A DNA stretch of 64,000 nucleotides from Saturnia japonica (GCA_033032175.1 CM065328.1:9114690-9178689), one strand, 5' to 3'; shown: positions 10,788 through 23,793, counted from the first letter of the stretch. Notes: generated by a model from the sequence alone, not told the origin. A program made the numbers and translations.

Positions 10788-11062
10788 TTATAGGTTTAGC
10801 GTTAAGGCCATAATCTCACCTGATGATAAGGAATGATGTGGCCCAATATGGTAAAACACTAAGCCTAGTGAAAGGGATGGCTCTCAAGTGAAACTGCCGG
10901 AACACACCTATAAGTGCTTGGCGACAGCTTTTCAAGTTGAGTGTAATAGCAAGCTAGACGGACATTAGAAAAAACCCTACCACCATGATATGGTTTCATT
11001 ACGATGTTTTCCTTCACCGAAAACTCAGGCTCATTACAGAGGTTCGAACTTACGTCGATCGA
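10788..11062 (-). repeat. tRNA-derived SINE copy
   Basis: Read on the minus strand, a B-box-like GTTCGAAC-type segment (about 11041-11052) is followed by the family's conserved body (CATCGTAATGAAACCAT-like, GCCATCCC, CACATCATTCC-type blocks). It matches the copies at 36.0 and 41.6 kb. The tRNA head is diverged. Confidence 0.6.
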
Positions 11063-12110
11063 CGTACAGTGATTTATGGGAGCTAATTTTGTGACATCCC
11101 TTTTTTATTGCAGATTTCTCTAGTTTGAATCAGTTCAAATGCGAGAGTAAGTCTCCCACGTGACTATTACATATATAGTCCTTCAGAAATATTTTTTTTG
11201 AAAATCATGGTTTTTTATGTATAAAATCATCGACAGCGTAATTTTAGAGCAATTAGAAAATACCTACGTTCAACCGTTACTTTAATTATTCTATTTTCAT
11301 AAGTTTTATGTTTTTATTTTTTACTTGAATAATCCGCCGCATTGGAACGAGATTTTTCACGAGGTGGCTTCTTCTTAAGAGGATACGCGGTCTAAGAAAC
11401 ATTTCAAGAATAGGTATTTCTAAAATCTATTGCTGTCGCGCTATGTCCGGAACCTCACTGAATAGAGTGCGAGAATGACAAATGCAATTCGGACTGATTA
11501 CACCTAAGTAAAATTGACAAAATCATTGTCTCGTATTCCCCTGTTTCCTCCTCCAAAAGAGAACCGATTTTAACATTTTATTTTTTAGTATTCCTTTTTC
11601 TTTTTGTAGTCGTCAACTTTGTTTGCTGGACGTCTGCATATGACGGTAAAAAACGGTAATTTTCGTCATTTTAAAAGGCTCCTAGTTTTTATAATAATTC
11701 ATTTATGAAAACAATCAAAACATAGAGACATTGTAGTGGTAGATATAAATTTTACGGTTTAAAGTTATTTACTCTAGGACTATTATCCAGGTGGAAACAA
11801 GGGAATACTTTTGTAAGGGCATAACACTGGCCGCGTTTCTCTTATGAGGTTTTAAGCGCCCTAAAAATATCACAACCTAATTCCATGGATTATCTAGTAA
11901 CGAAGTGAGGCGGTAGAAATCAGTAACTGACTGAGTCGCAACAACCGCTATGTCGCTATTCGATTTGAGTGAGTGTATTTTCAATAGTCAAGATGTTTTC
12001 CAGGCTTGCTGATAGCGACGTCCGGGAACGGATTCGCGAGATCTCGTTGTCTCTATAGTGTACACCGTTAGACACAGCACAGTCATTTTGCTGTGCAACA
12101 ATACAAACAT
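11063..12110. other. Gene-free stretch
   Basis: AT-rich. A CCTCCTCCAAAAGAGAACCG-type motif near 11548 resembles common lepidopteran repeat ends, but no element could be bounded. Confidence 0.35.
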
Positions 12111-12126
12111 GTGTGAGGTGTATTTT

Positions 12127-12201
12127 TATTTTATTAACTGACTATACTGTTGGACGGTCTCTGGAGCCTCAGACGACTTTTACACCTTCACCGGGCTTGG
12201 G
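12127..12201 (-). mobile_element. Very short 5'-truncated Jockey insertion with 16-bp TSD
   Basis: Read on the minus strand this is the last 50-60 nt of the Jockey 3' UTR plus a short A tail. GTGTGAGGTGTATTTT occurs exactly at 12111-12126 and 12202-12217, a 16-bp TSD, so the whole insertion is only 75 bp. Confidence 0.75.
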
Positions 12202-12299
12202 GTGTGAGGTGTATTTTCTATTTTACAACATAAATATAGACATTGTGTTGTGTTCCTGCGATGAGTAGTGATTGTTACCGGAGCTGTTTGGGGTAGGGG

Positions 12300-12405
12300 G
12301 TTTTAAAGTCAGCAATGCGCTAGTGATACCTATGATATTACAAGCGTCCATAGGCTACAGTAGCCGCTAACCATCAGATGGGTCGTATGCTTGTTTGTCA
12401 CCTTT
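12300..12405 (+). repeat. LINE/SINE 3'-end-like repeat
   Basis: A block with GCGCTAGTGATACCTATG and ACCATCAGATGGGTCGTATG matches, in inverse, 37880-37930, and resembles a very common lepidopteran 3' terminus. The autonomous parent is not identified. Confidence 0.45.
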
Positions 12406-13605
12406 AAATAAATTCAAAATTAATTTCTACAAACTTTAAATTATTATTATAATAATAACTTAATAATAAAAGTACCAATATTGGTCACTTTGGTTCCAAT
12501 ATACAACAAGTATACGCCGAACCCAAAAGCAACCCTAATATAATTAGCATAAGTGTTTATTTTATTTTAAATGGGACTTTAACACATAAATGTCCTTATG
12601 TGGAGATAATTTGAATAAAAACATGTTTTGGTCACATAGACCTATTTCGTCCAACGTAACGGAGTCCACAACCCTTTTCCTATTCCGTACACCTTACTCA
12701 ATGGTATTTCACGGCTTCCATAAAGATGCTCATTTCACTTTTAAATGGTTATTTGTTGTAAATTTTATGCTAAGTGAAATTTTATAGACGAATAAAAAAA
12801 TGTTTTACAGACAAGGTTAATTATTTTAACGTATTTATAATGAGATTACTAATAAATAAATATAGGCTATAAAATATAAATTACTTATAGAAAATAAAAT
12901 AATCAAAGTTCCAAGTTTGAAAAAAGGTATATAATATATACTTAATAATTTTTTCTAACTGGTCTAAAATAAATTAAGTAACAAAACAACGAATTACTTT
13001 AAACGAATACAATTCGAGCTTAGTTGGAGTAAATATTAAAATTCGGAGAAGTAGCAAGCAGAACTCGCGCCCTGGGGTTCTGTGTTTTACATAAATATTT
13101 TTGTTTGTATGTTATCCTTATGTTATACCTACATTCACCAATGTCTCATACGCGCGGCGGCACATGTTTCAGTATAATGAACAGTTAATATAACTTTGCT
13201 CCTTTATAGTTCCAGATGAAATTTGAATTATATTTTATCGGATTTATCCATTAAGTTATGCCGAAAGACCTCATTTAACTCCAAGTTTACGTTCTCAAAA
13301 TCTGCCATATATCTTTTGACATTGAGCGAGTTTTAGTTTAAAAGGCATATCTTTTTATTGCATTAATTTAGACACTTTTACAGCCGTATATGGCCTATGG
13401 TTAATATAGTTAATATTAATTTTAACTTTACTCAGGCAGTTTTGAGATAAATAATAGTTTTAACACACGGACAAGCAGATAGTCAAATCAAAACGATTTT
13501 TTAAAGGTAACGTTTCATTTTACGCATAGAACTCTAATAACAATAACGGTATAAAATAGTATGATTCGACATTGTGTCGATCGAGGTGCTTTCGAATATC
13601 ACTAT
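12406..13605. other. Gene-free AT-rich stretch
   Basis: Only short chance frames; no element recognised. Confidence 0.4.
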
Positions 13606-13815
13606 GGGATCGAGCATTCAGTGAAGTAAAATATCGTGAAGAAACTACAATAAGGTGGTAGGGCATTTTTTAAATACCTTTAGGTTGAAAATCTGTCATT
13701 AATATCATCTATAGGAGTATTCTAACAGCCCCACTTGAAAGCCAGTCCCTCCACTAGGTTTAGTGTGTCGCCATCTTGGGCCACATCGTAACTTAATATA
13801 AGGTGAGATTGTATC
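13606..13815 (+). repeat. tRNA-derived SINE copy (5'-truncated, diverged)
   Basis: Carries AAGGTGGTAGGGCATTTT, GCCAGTCCCTCCACTAGG and GGGCCACATCG, the forward-strand body blocks of the SINE seen at 37150-37410. The tRNA head is missing. Confidence 0.55.
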
Positions 13816-14150
13816 CAATATTCAAAAGCCTAAAAACAAGTGTTCACACGTGGTAGAAGTGAAACCTTCTGAAAACATAAAAATATTCACATAAAAACCA
13901 CACGTGAACAATACACCACGATGGATATGACGCCTTTTCCCAAGGCTTTGTAATACGCAGGTGCGCACACAGACATACTAAAACACGCAGGCTTGCACAT
14001 TAAATACTATTGATGTATATATGTTGCCTCTTTTCGGTGTCGCTTTTTCGTTTCATCGTGTTTCAAATTACAACGGTATTAAATAACTCTTCACTACAAA
14101 AATACCTTGAGTTTTCATAAAAGAAAACTTCATGATAAAAGCATATGATG

Positions 14151-14470
14151 ATGATAGAACATGCTCTCCTGGTAGCTACCACCTTCAAGTAAAAAATTTG
14201 TCTTCAAGCATCTATAGGTATAGATTTCTATACAACAAAGCGTAAGCGACAGTAAGCGGCTACAGTCAAACTGGCCTAAGCAGAGAGAAGTCTCCAAAGA
14301 AATTTCTTTGTGCCCTATCTTCCTTTGAACTCCCCCTTCTCCAAGGAGCTCTGGAAACCCTACGCACAGCAGGAACACAAGACTAGGATATTTGGCTGCG
14401 ATCTTCTGTAAGGTGGAGGTATTTCCCCACTCAGACTGCCTTAAGTAGAGAAAAGTCTCCAAAGAAACAT
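14151..14470 (-). repeat. Diverged repeat with SINE piece
   Basis: 14166-14236 matches the middle of the SINE (TGGTAGCTACCACCTTCAAG). The rest, with GATATTTGGCTGCGATCTTC and two related AGAAGTCTCCAAAGAAA blocks (about 14285 and 14454), matches 37960-38090. The parent element is unknown. Confidence 0.45.
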
Positions 14471-15540
14471 CACTGAAAGTTACCTCTCTTAAGTTTAAGT
14501 AGACTGAGAGTTACATCGTGAAAGTTAACGCCCATCATAGAAAGTGATCAAGTCTAACAACCACTACTAATATACTCCCGTTTCAAACAAGCTCCAACTA
14601 AATTACTTCAATATTTTCTAAGAGAAAAGTCTCCGTAGTTAGTGGACACGTTTCAATCAGAAACCTGAAACGTTCTAGATTGGATTAGCCGTACGATCGC
14701 ACAGGAATCGATTCACTACACTGATGGCTCCGACAAATTGCACCGTAGTAATGAACGTGGCTCGCCAATTGAACATGGATGCTCGAAGCAGTTACAATAA
14801 AACTTTTCTACCTACTAGAAGTGAGGCGCATTTGCCGGAACAGTTTAAAAGAATAGGTATTTGCAAGTAGCAGTTTGAAACTGTAGACTGAATAGGGTGA
14901 ACTGGTGTTTTACTTAAAAGTAAACCGTTTCAGTTTGGAATATGCTCTTCTCCACTCAAGCATAAGGATCTAACCTTGTTAGAGGAAGATTGAAACAAAT
15001 ATGAATTGATACAAGCTCTTTACTCTTTTCAATTATAGTAATAGAGAGAGATAGCACCATGTAGGAAGATGTTATTTTGGAACAAGCTTTTGAAAGTGTT
15101 ATTTCTTTACAATAGGAGGAACAGGTTTATTGTTTTAATTGTTATAGTTTACCCCGAAACAACCTACGTAGATAAGTGTGATGTGATAATACTTAAAAGA
15201 TGCGAAGAAAAATCTCACAATATTTCAGTCTGCGGTCAGCTGGACGGTAGGATACGATAATTGTATCCAACTATATAGTGACCACAATCTATAACTATAA
15301 TGGTAGGCAGGCATGTCACGTACTGGAATCAGTCGATGTATATTCAGTTATCAAACAAGGTGGTGGGGATCTCTACTTGGTTGGGTTTCGATCATTATGC
15401 ATATTGTGATATACCTGTCACATTGACTATGAACAGAACTTACCATATACGGACTTTAGGCAAACATTTTATTTTTGGAATCTCACTTGACAACGTGTTT
15501 ACAAACACTCAATAACAGTATAATGTATGACTTACGGATA
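14471..15540. other. Gene-free stretch
   Basis: Two short plus-strand frames (15069-15260 and 15300-15515) have no recognisable domain and look like chance openings. Confidence 0.35.
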
Positions 15541-15935
15541 ATATTTTTCTGCTCGGTTAGATCCTCGAAGCAGCTTTTTTCCTAAATGAAGCCACCTCCG
15601 ACCGATGTTCCCTAATAAATGATGTCCCGTTAACACTTTTGACGTCCGGGTAAGCTACCATCCCAAGAAAGTCTTGCATTGATCGGTAAAAAAAATCTAC
15701 CACCGTGATTGGTGCCACGAAAGGATGTCAAGTGAGCTACATTACATTAGAATGGAGCTTTATGATCTTCGCATTGTGACGGTCTTTTGGTATATCGCGT
15801 TTCAAGCGATCTAGTGCGTATCTGCCGAGAGACTTATTGAAAGCGTCGTCCAGCGATGAATTGCCGATCCATTGGTGGTCCACCGTTGTGTTTGCGTTGT
15901 AACGTGTTTACTATCAGAGATAGCACCAGCCTTTG
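15541..15935 (+). repeat. Diverged dispersed repeat
   Basis: Shares the block around GTCCACCGTTGTGTTTGCGTTGT and the following TTACTATCA segment with 35580-35670. Unknown class, probably a degraded non-autonomous retroelement. Confidence 0.35.
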
Positions 15936-16657
15936 CCTTACTACTATAAAAATATATATCAAGTGGTATGTATTCACTTTGATCAAACGCTGACCAATTA
16001 AACCTAATCTTTAGATGATCTGTGTTATTTCATATTCAATTTCCTAACTGATGATTTTGCAAAGTGATTATTTTAGCACATTATTTTTCTTAAACCAAAA
16101 ATACCCAAGAACTTCTTTAAAGTGTAGCTACCGTGGCTTTAGACAAAATTCCGCTTTTACGCTTTGTTATATTTCACAACGGAAGTGGCTCCAGTAAACT
16201 AGACCGCGGTTTCGCAATAAAACTGGATATTATGGACCTTTTTGTTTTAACTATTGCATTCGAGGTGAAAATAAAGAAGTAATGTGCTGTGTTCGTATGT
16301 ATATTTTTTTTAAATATATACTGAAACTGAATCTGTAGACATTGAGATACACATCAAATACAATTTGCAAGGCAATTAAAACCAGTGATGTATGTACGTA
16401 CTCTGACGCCAATCATAAAACTTAAAAATTCCGGATTACAATCTAAGCTTTGTGGTCGCAATTTGCGTGGTACCATTCTAGTATTGTTCTCGTTTCATAA
16501 AGTCGTGATTTTCTTGAGCAATTTTCTATTAGAAAATATTATTATTATTGTTCTAAATAGGGGCTATGCAGACCTATGTAATCCTGTATTACTGCACCGA
16601 TGAAATCTATTCTGATTACCCCACACTAATAAAGCCGTGTTGTAAGGCAGGACTTTT
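15936..16657. other. Gene-free AT-rich stretch
   Basis: Nothing recognisable; short chance frames only. Confidence 0.35.
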
Positions 16658-16798
16658 ATGCATAGAGCAATTAAACCTCTTTTGGAAGCTGCACGTCTTT
16701 GCCCAGAATCCGATTACGTTTTGATTTTAGTGGGTCAAATTCACTCAAGAGATGATTTGGCATTTCGTCCACACTTTCAAATAAGTGTAGGGAAATGA
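16658..16798 (+). other. Exon-like open segment, 46 codons (uncertain)
   Basis: An ATG-started frame follows an acceptor-like GGCAG (16646-16650). The predicted peptide, including LLEAARLCPESDYVLILVG, has balanced composition unlike the AT-rich chance peptides nearby. I do not recognise it. Alternatives are a degraded transposon piece or chance. Confidence 0.18.
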
Positions 16799-16909
16799 CA
16801 CAAATACGTCTTAATATACATTTCTGGTTACTACATTAAAGTATATTCGTTGTATTATATTCTTAATATCGTATCTAAAATACATTATGTATATATATAT
16901 ATACATGCT
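16799..16909. other. AT-rich spacer with TA microsatellite
   Basis: Contains an alternating TA run near 16888-16905. Confidence 0.5.
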
Positions 16910-16975
16910 CATTGCAGGGACTCGAACTCACGTTGATTGATGCGATGTCCGTACACGTTACCACGCCATGATTGC
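16910..16975 (-). repeat. tRNA-like head of SINE
   Basis: On the minus strand, an A-box-like TGGCGTGGTAACG (about 16955-16967) and a B-box-like GAGTTCGAGTCCC (about 16918-16930) are spaced as in a tRNA. This is only the 5' head of the SINE. Confidence 0.55.
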
Positions 16976-19605
16976 TTCAAACTCACGAAACTGAAATCAT
17001 GAAATGCTAAAGCTAAAATGCGTTCTCTACCACTCTTCTCTAGCAGGCATAATATTGAGCATGATGAAAGGATGTTGGCAAACTTGCATGCAAACTGTCT
17101 TATAGTAAACGGGTACCGCAGCCTACGGACGCTTGCAACCTTAGAAATATCATATGTGCAATGCTGATCTTTTATAAACCTGAAAGTATGACAAGAATTT
17201 CACTGGTCCAAGTAGTATATACATAAAACCCGCTTGAAAGAAGTCTCGAGACTTGACTAATTAGATTAACTATAAAACAATACGTAAAAAAACAGATAAA
17301 AATAATTTTAATCAAAGCAGTTGTCGTTATTGTACCATTTTCGTGGAGTAAGGTGCAGGTAGCAAAAAAATTCATACGGACCGTTCCAAGTTTAGTTTCC
17401 ATAAAATTCTCTGTTTACTCCAATTCATGGCCTCTAGGGTTTATTTATTAGGGTCTCGGCTCATATGCCGGGTTTAGATGTCTATAATTTTGTTGTGGGT
17501 AAATGATTTTCTGTATTCCTCCGTACACAACATCTTAAGAACAGAACCTCTTAATATAACGTAACTTTGTTATTTACGTTTTTTTCAAAATTACCACAAA
17601 AGAACTTGAATATAGTTAGTACAAAGAAACACTTTTTAAAATTATTTGAGTACTTGTACAATTAATTAAAAGGATTATCCGGAGCTTACACTGCAAAGTC
17701 AACATCTGGGAGCGCCAACTACTTTGCGTACTAAAGTGCTTGAACTGATAAATTACAAAGATAGTCGTATCTCTTTCTGTGTGTATTTAATCTGCATTCT
17801 ACTCATTTAATTCTTGTACGTAGACCTCACCCATAATTTGAAGATATGAAAACTCGTAATAAAAATACCCACGGGTCTACCTGGGTAGGAGAAAGTCGAT
17901 ACAAAAATATTTAATAAGCTTCCAAATTTTGACACAGTCATAATTTTTTCAAGTAGGTGTAGGTATAAGGCGGTACCAAGATAGCTAATTTGAAAAGGTG
18001 GTCTTCTGATACCTAAGTAGACTTACTATTGGTCTACCTTTTGATAAAAAATATGCATACATTTATGTTTCAACATCAAGGATATAATGAAGCGTACATA
18101 CGAAAAACTGAGGACACGGGTAACCTAATGTATATATTTTTTTGTTTTTGTGGAAGCGGGTTTCTTGGTTTTCGATACGTGTGAAGGTCAAACGATTCAA
18201 TGAATGGTTGTGTTAATTTATAGGTAAATATGTAAGTGATAGCCAAAAGTTATTGTTTAAATTTGTTAACTATACTAATAATTATGTGCAATAATAAAGT
18301 ACCGGAAATTCATCAGATTTTCACCGTTTTGAATTATATAATATTAAATATATTAAAATTACTTATCGATACTTAAAAAAGATGTAAAGGACAAAATACC
18401 ATTTTTCAGGAGAAGCAATAATCTAAAATTGAAAATGTTTTCAGGGTTTAACTTTTTTGTAATAATTGCTATAAGGATTTCTTTAACGAATAAGTTTCTT
18501 ATTAAGTCACGATCTATATTGCTGTGATGACCGTTGAAGTGCCTGGTCAATAGTTTTAAAAATATGTGTCTCATACGCCCTAAGAAATTTCTATTTTCTT
18601 TTAAGACCAGATATTTCAAGAATATATAACAGATAATAATTTTCATGCGACTCACATTCAAGTATTATGGATAAGTTTTGAAATGCTTTTCTCTTACACC
18701 TGTTTTATTTTTTCTATATTAGCAGCGTGTCCTATTAATTTGAAAATTCATATTTGAGATCAAACAAATATGGTATATGACATTTTTTTGCGAATAGGAC
18801 GGTTAAAAGTGCGTAAAACACGAAGTATGATATACCATTATAAACCCATTGTCCTTTACGTTATGTTCTTTGTAATCCACAGTGTCATTACATTTTTTAT
18901 TTAATTTAAATTCAATTTACATTTTTACATCTCCCGAGCATTCCCCATAACATATACCAGCATAAACAATATAACAAACAGGTAAGCAAACAATAATAAC
19001 TAAAAAATACGAGTATAAAAGTTTTATCAAATCTCTATGTTATAAGGGGAAGGAGCAAAAATGTGTTCCCTGAACTCTTAGCTCACGTTCTAAGAGATTG
19101 AATTTATTGTTACCACCCTACGCCTCGGGTCATTATTACCAAATTTTGCCCAGATTTGACTTACATTTGTAATTTATTTTCGTCAAATATATAATGTATG
19201 TGTAGAGTATTGTATTGACACAACGAATACTCATGCTTGAAGTTAATCATGGCCATTTTCTAAAACTACTTGAATACTGTTCTGAGTTGTGTAGTGTGCA
19301 TCCGAACATTTAAGATTAAAATGTCAGCCAACAGCGTACTCATATTAAGGCATCACGGCTAAGCCGTCAGCCACCCTGATTATGTCTAGCGAATTAATAT
19401 CGGCAATTTAAGGCTAAAATCAGATAAGAATGATAGTTGATAGGACTATGCAGAAAAAACCTAACGCAACTGTTAACCTTAATCGATCGTAACAGATAGT
19501 AATAGTTACATGTAATTGACAGAGTTGCGGCAACAAACTAATTAATCAAACAATAATCGATATGAAGTCTTTTTTTAAATACAATATGGGTATGCGCTTG
19601 GCCTC
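16976..19605. other. Long gene-free AT-rich stretch
   Basis: About 2.6 kb with no frame above about 100 codons and no recognisable domain. The 100-codon minus frame at 18359-18661 is Leu/Ile/Lys-rich with no motif. No element ends found. Confidence 0.4.
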
Positions 19606-20090
19606 GATCTTACCTGATGGTAAGTAAAGATGAGGCCGACGATATTTCGCGCTTACCTATTAAACGCCTATTCACTCTTCGCTTGAAGACTCCCAAGTTA
19701 TAGGTGGATGGAAATACAGGTAACGGGAGTGAATTCCACTCCTTTGCCGTTGGCATAATGAACGAAGAAGCATAATGCTTCGTGCGAATCAGGAAAATTT
19801 CCACGACATAAGGGTGGAAACCTGACTGCATTTAGTTGTCCTATGGTGGAACGGAGTGGGCGGAATTAAATCGTGCAATTCCTATGTAGACTCTCCAAAG
19901 TGCAACCTGTAAAACACTGAGAGGCAAGCTACCTAACGTCGATGCTCTAGACTGAGCATTTTTGCCGTCATCAGTGCTTCATCGCCAACAAGTCGACGAG
20001 GTCGGTGCTCAATGTAGTCAAGAGCGGCCAACTGACGTTTGGCTAATCCATCCCTTATGTGACAGCAATATTCTATACATGAACGTAAAG
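19606..20090 (-). pseudogene. LINE ORF2 C-terminal remnant
   Basis: Read on the minus strand, the frame at 19610-19831 contains SAKEWNSLP-like TAKEWNSLPLPVFPSTYNLG and FKRRVNRRL, the conserved C-terminus of many insect non-LTR reverse transcriptases. Upstream (19832-20085) diverged pieces of the preceding region are visible in shifted frames. The catalytic domain is absent. It is a 5'-truncated, decayed LINE of unknown clade. Confidence 0.6.
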
Positions 20091-20670
20091 TAAAGTAATC
20101 CTAATAAAAATCTATTAATTGAAAAGGACAGGATAACTCGTAAGAATCATATTATTACTTTTCGAATACATGAAAAAGGTAGAAGAACATAATATTGAAG
20201 TTTTTCATTAATAAAAACGTAATCAAAATTATTCTGGTCATTTTGTTCAAGCATAAAGAACCAAATCCATTTTAATTAATTTGTATTGTATAAACAAATA
20301 AGTCATCTAAATAGAAATAGCAACTGAAAGGTTAAATGGAATCTGGTTACCTATTCGGTCGGTAAAAGGGCGAGACGATGTCAATTCCCTTGTGTGTTTA
20401 TTAAACGTTGCGAAGATAACTTAGAGATCGTTTCGTTTGTTACGCTTCCGAGAGAGATATGTTACTATACTCCCCGAGCTTTCTTTTGGATATAAAAGAA
20501 AACATTTACGTAAATTCACATGAGACGTATTACTATATTTTCCTGGAAAAATTTAGACAACTATTTTTTTATAGTATCTTCGAAAATTAACTGAGTCCCT
20601 GATAGTAAGCACAGTACAATCTAAACATAACGGCGACGACTGAGAGATCAAAATCTATCGGCGGTCGCCG
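20091..20670. other. Gene-free AT-rich stretch
   Basis: No feature recognised. Confidence 0.4.
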
Positions 20671-20673
20671 CAG

Positions 20674-20871
20674 TCATACATGCCAGAATAAGTATCTCTC
20701 CAAGTTACGCTTGAAGGACCCGATGTCGCAAAGAAGGAGGGAATACGTTGGCCGGGAGATGATTCCACAGTTCAGATGTAAGCAAGCTTCCATCATTGCA
20801 CCAGACAGATATTGAGCTTGGTTATCCATATTCATCAAGTCTGCTACTTCCAGCTTCACTATATGTGCCAC
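20674..20871 (-). pseudogene. LINE ORF2 C-terminal remnant
   Basis: The minus frame ends in CDIGSFKRNLERYLFW, which matches the terminal FKR...L pattern of non-LTR ORF2 proteins. The block CCGGGAGATGATTCCAC is shared with the copies at 35.1 and 51.7 kb. Frameshifts disrupt the WN-LP motif. Only the terminal part survives. Confidence 0.45.
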
Positions 20872-21600
20872 CTACATCTAGGAGGTGGTCTCACATGACC
20901 CGTGATATTGCGGATTTTCACGCACGGGCGACGAGCATGGACAGCCACTCACCAAACATTAAGGCTGCGGACTTGTCTGCGCTTCTACAGATGACACTCT
21001 TCCCATGGTGCGTCGGTGCGAGCTGGTTAACGTCGATCCACAATATCACGGACCGAGGGAGGCTACCTTTACATCGTCCTCTCTCCTCTCAGTATTTATT
21101 ATTTTTACATGACAAAGACAAAATATAGAGAACTTTTTACTTCGCATCAAAATGGAGATTAACCTAAAATTGTGATTTCGAAGCCCAGCGCGTGTGTTTC
21201 TGTTATGAAAAGGAGAGGAAGGAAATAGATTTAAAAGATCTTCAAAATACTCGCCATGTTACATGTTCATGGACAACTGAAGCGCAAAGCTCGATATATT
21301 TGGTAACGTCTGCATCATTAACAATGCGAACATCCAATCTCTGCTAACTGTCCAGAGCATAGAGGTGGTACTCATTAGAATTCATCCCGGAGATGCGAAA
21401 ACTATTCCATACATGACCAAACTTATGCCTTTTAAAGAAGAACGTGAAGACGTGTAAACCCGTCACACCCTGATCAGGATTCCGTGTCTCTGAGATGTAT
21501 TGGTGATAACACTGCATATGTAATCCTTGGAGTTGGGATCGCTGCAAATATCCATACTTCAGATATTGAGGCTGTATAGCATTAATAGCGAAACGTTCTT
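20872..21600. other. Gene-free stretch, possibly LINE-derived at left
   Basis: 20872-21060 is GC-richer than its surroundings and may be more of the LINE remnant, but no domain is readable. The rest is anonymous. Confidence 0.3.
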
Positions 21601-22030
21601 ATTATATTTCCTATTCTATTTCAAACAACTTTCATTCATCATCTCTACTTGTACAGACCATCTAAGCCTTCCATCCATGTGACTATATCTTTTCCCACAA
21701 CATAACGTTCTCATAACGCACTATTTCTTATCCTGTTACTCATTTTCACTTCTTACGTACTTCTGATCTCATTTCTACTGCATTTATCCAACTTTCATGT
21801 CTTTTCTGCCATACCCAGCATTCGCTTCCGTACATGAGTGTTGGAACTAACACTCCTCTATGTCCAGCCAGACGAGCTTCCATAGAGATTTCTAAAACAT
21901 ACAACAACCGGAATCCAGTTCTTCAAAAAGTACTAACGTTTATAGTTTTATGTGTCCTCATTATCAAACTAGGACTATCACAAAGTCTATCCAGGGCGGA
22001 CTCCACTCTCTTGAGCAGGATGGCATAAAA
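21600..22030 (-). pseudogene. RTE-type LINE reverse-transcriptase remnant
   Basis: On the minus strand the region 21760-21870 reads as a VPTLMYGSECWVWQKRHE-like peptide followed by INAVEMR. This is the thumb/C-terminal hallmark of RTE-like reverse transcriptases (TLLYGSECW...). Upstream a LLKRVESALD piece is also readable. Several stops and shifts make it dead. Confidence 0.5.
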
Positions 22031-22870
22031 ATGATCATCAACAAAGGTATAAGCAAATATTTCTAGATACACTACAAGTCCAAATGATGTTCTAAAGGGC
22101 AAGCAAGGTGTTAATATTTTTTTTGTTTAAATTGTTTAGTTGTAATCATGCACATTAATATAGTCCATCCTTTTTTTTGTATCTGCATAGTAAGTGATAT
22201 AGACCTTTCTCTCATTTCGCTGTGACAATCTAGCTCAAGTCTGAATCTCAATGGCGATCATTACAACAATATTAAAATAAATTACATAATACACATTAAT
22301 CCTGTTTGCTACAAGTGAAATTTGCATGGTTCGTGTTAAAAAAATACCGAACTCTTCATTACAGAATTTAACCCATAGGCTGCTCAAGTAGAAACATTGT
22401 TTTGTGTAGATATATCTATCTAACTTCTGGGCCACTAGTTAATTTACGTTTATAAATTTCCTTCGTGAACTAAATTATTAACTACGAAAATCTTATAAAA
22501 GTTTATTAAAAATGTCATCAAGTACATCGTAATTAATCACGGAGAAAAAGTATATTTTCTCAAGTAATTTCGTCCAACTGTCTGTTTTCTTTAGAACTCC
22601 TCCCTAATTACTGTTCGCGAAGTCAATAAAAGTTTGAAAGATAACGCGATAGGTCGCTGGCAATGTGCCATGAATGCCATGATACGTATCTTTCCCTCGG
22701 TATGGACTTGGTCAAAGCGGCTGATCTTAGGATTTTTACTTTAAATTAAGATTTTTTTTAACTGTGTCAATGTTCATAAGACACCGCGTACGCGTTCATT
22801 AACTATTGTCATAGTTTTAGTTTTACCAATATTATTAACAATTTATAAAGCTCACTTATAAATTGATGAA
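22031..22870. other. Gene-free AT-rich stretch
   Basis: No feature recognised. Confidence 0.4.
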
Positions 22871-23107
22871 TAACATAATATATCGTACTTCCCGTTTACA
22901 AAATTTCATCGTAATCGGTTAAGTATTAAAGCTTTTAAAAGTCATTTACTTATTATTTCTAAAAGTAATATTAACAATTGCTATAACTCATAATTTGAGC
23001 AATGAGATAGGCTTCCCGTGCACAAATTTTCATAAAAATAAGTCAAGCCGTTTTAGTGTTAAATCCGGACATACAAACAGACAGGCCATATCTTTCTATA
23101 GATGAGA
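22871..23107 (-). mobile_element. Helitron-like 5' part (fragment)
   Basis: On the minus strand, from about 23107, a TCTATAGAAAG start leads into TGTCTGTTTGTATGTCCGG and then AACGGCTTGAC. This is the 5' segment found in the complete Helitron at 34361. The 3' CTAG end was not found, so the copy is truncated. Confidence 0.4.
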
Positions 23108-23400
23108 TTTGTAATCAGTGTCTCTATTATATGACTTTCAGGAAATTACAAATAAAACATATACAATAAGAACTACTATATTATAAATATTTATAATATA
23201 AATTTATTTATATAGATAAGTACTTGTACCTTTTGTTTGTAGCCTTTTGTTATGAGGGCCAGGGTCATGTACCAGCACGTCATATTAAATAATATATCAT
23301 TTAATATAGTGGGGTATATTAATAAATGGATATTCATATCTACCCTACGGGTCGGATTGTGTGGTAGGATATTTAAGGCATAGCGCACAAAGAGCAAGGC

Positions 23401-23793
23401 CCCCGCGCGATATAAATGACACTATACGTGCTACACTTAGCTACCCACATACAGGTACATAGGTTCTGTAAGGAACCTTTTTTTCTTTTTATACGCTAGT
23501 CAGTGTAGACTATATTTCAGATTACTAAATACATATACACATCTTTATGTGCATATGTTAGTTTAGCTCGAATTTACGGATAGGGAATTAGTCAGATCGC
23601 GACTTAATTGCAATCGCGACAACCGCCCAAGCCGTGGCCTGGCCACTTTGGTACCCTTATGCGCAGTTATCCAAAACTTTCGCGGCTGAGTGCCTTAGGC
23701 ACTCGTCCCCAAGTTCGGTGTAGCTGTAAAGCCATCAGTGGCTCTGTTTTGAATAGAGCCCCTAACGTTAACAGTATAGTCTGTCAGAAAAAA
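23401..23793 (+). mobile_element. 5'-truncated Jockey copy, 3' UTR only
   Basis: Diverged version of the Jockey 3' UTR from its CGCGCGATA region to the terminal GTCTGTCAG plus a short A run. An imperfect TSD is visible: AAAGAGCAAGGC before and AAAGAGCGGGGC after. It is older than the copies at the window ends. Confidence 0.65.

Noticed and set aside
20796..21128. A 110-codon plus-strand frame
   Set aside because: It lies opposite a LINE C-terminal remnant and has no motif.
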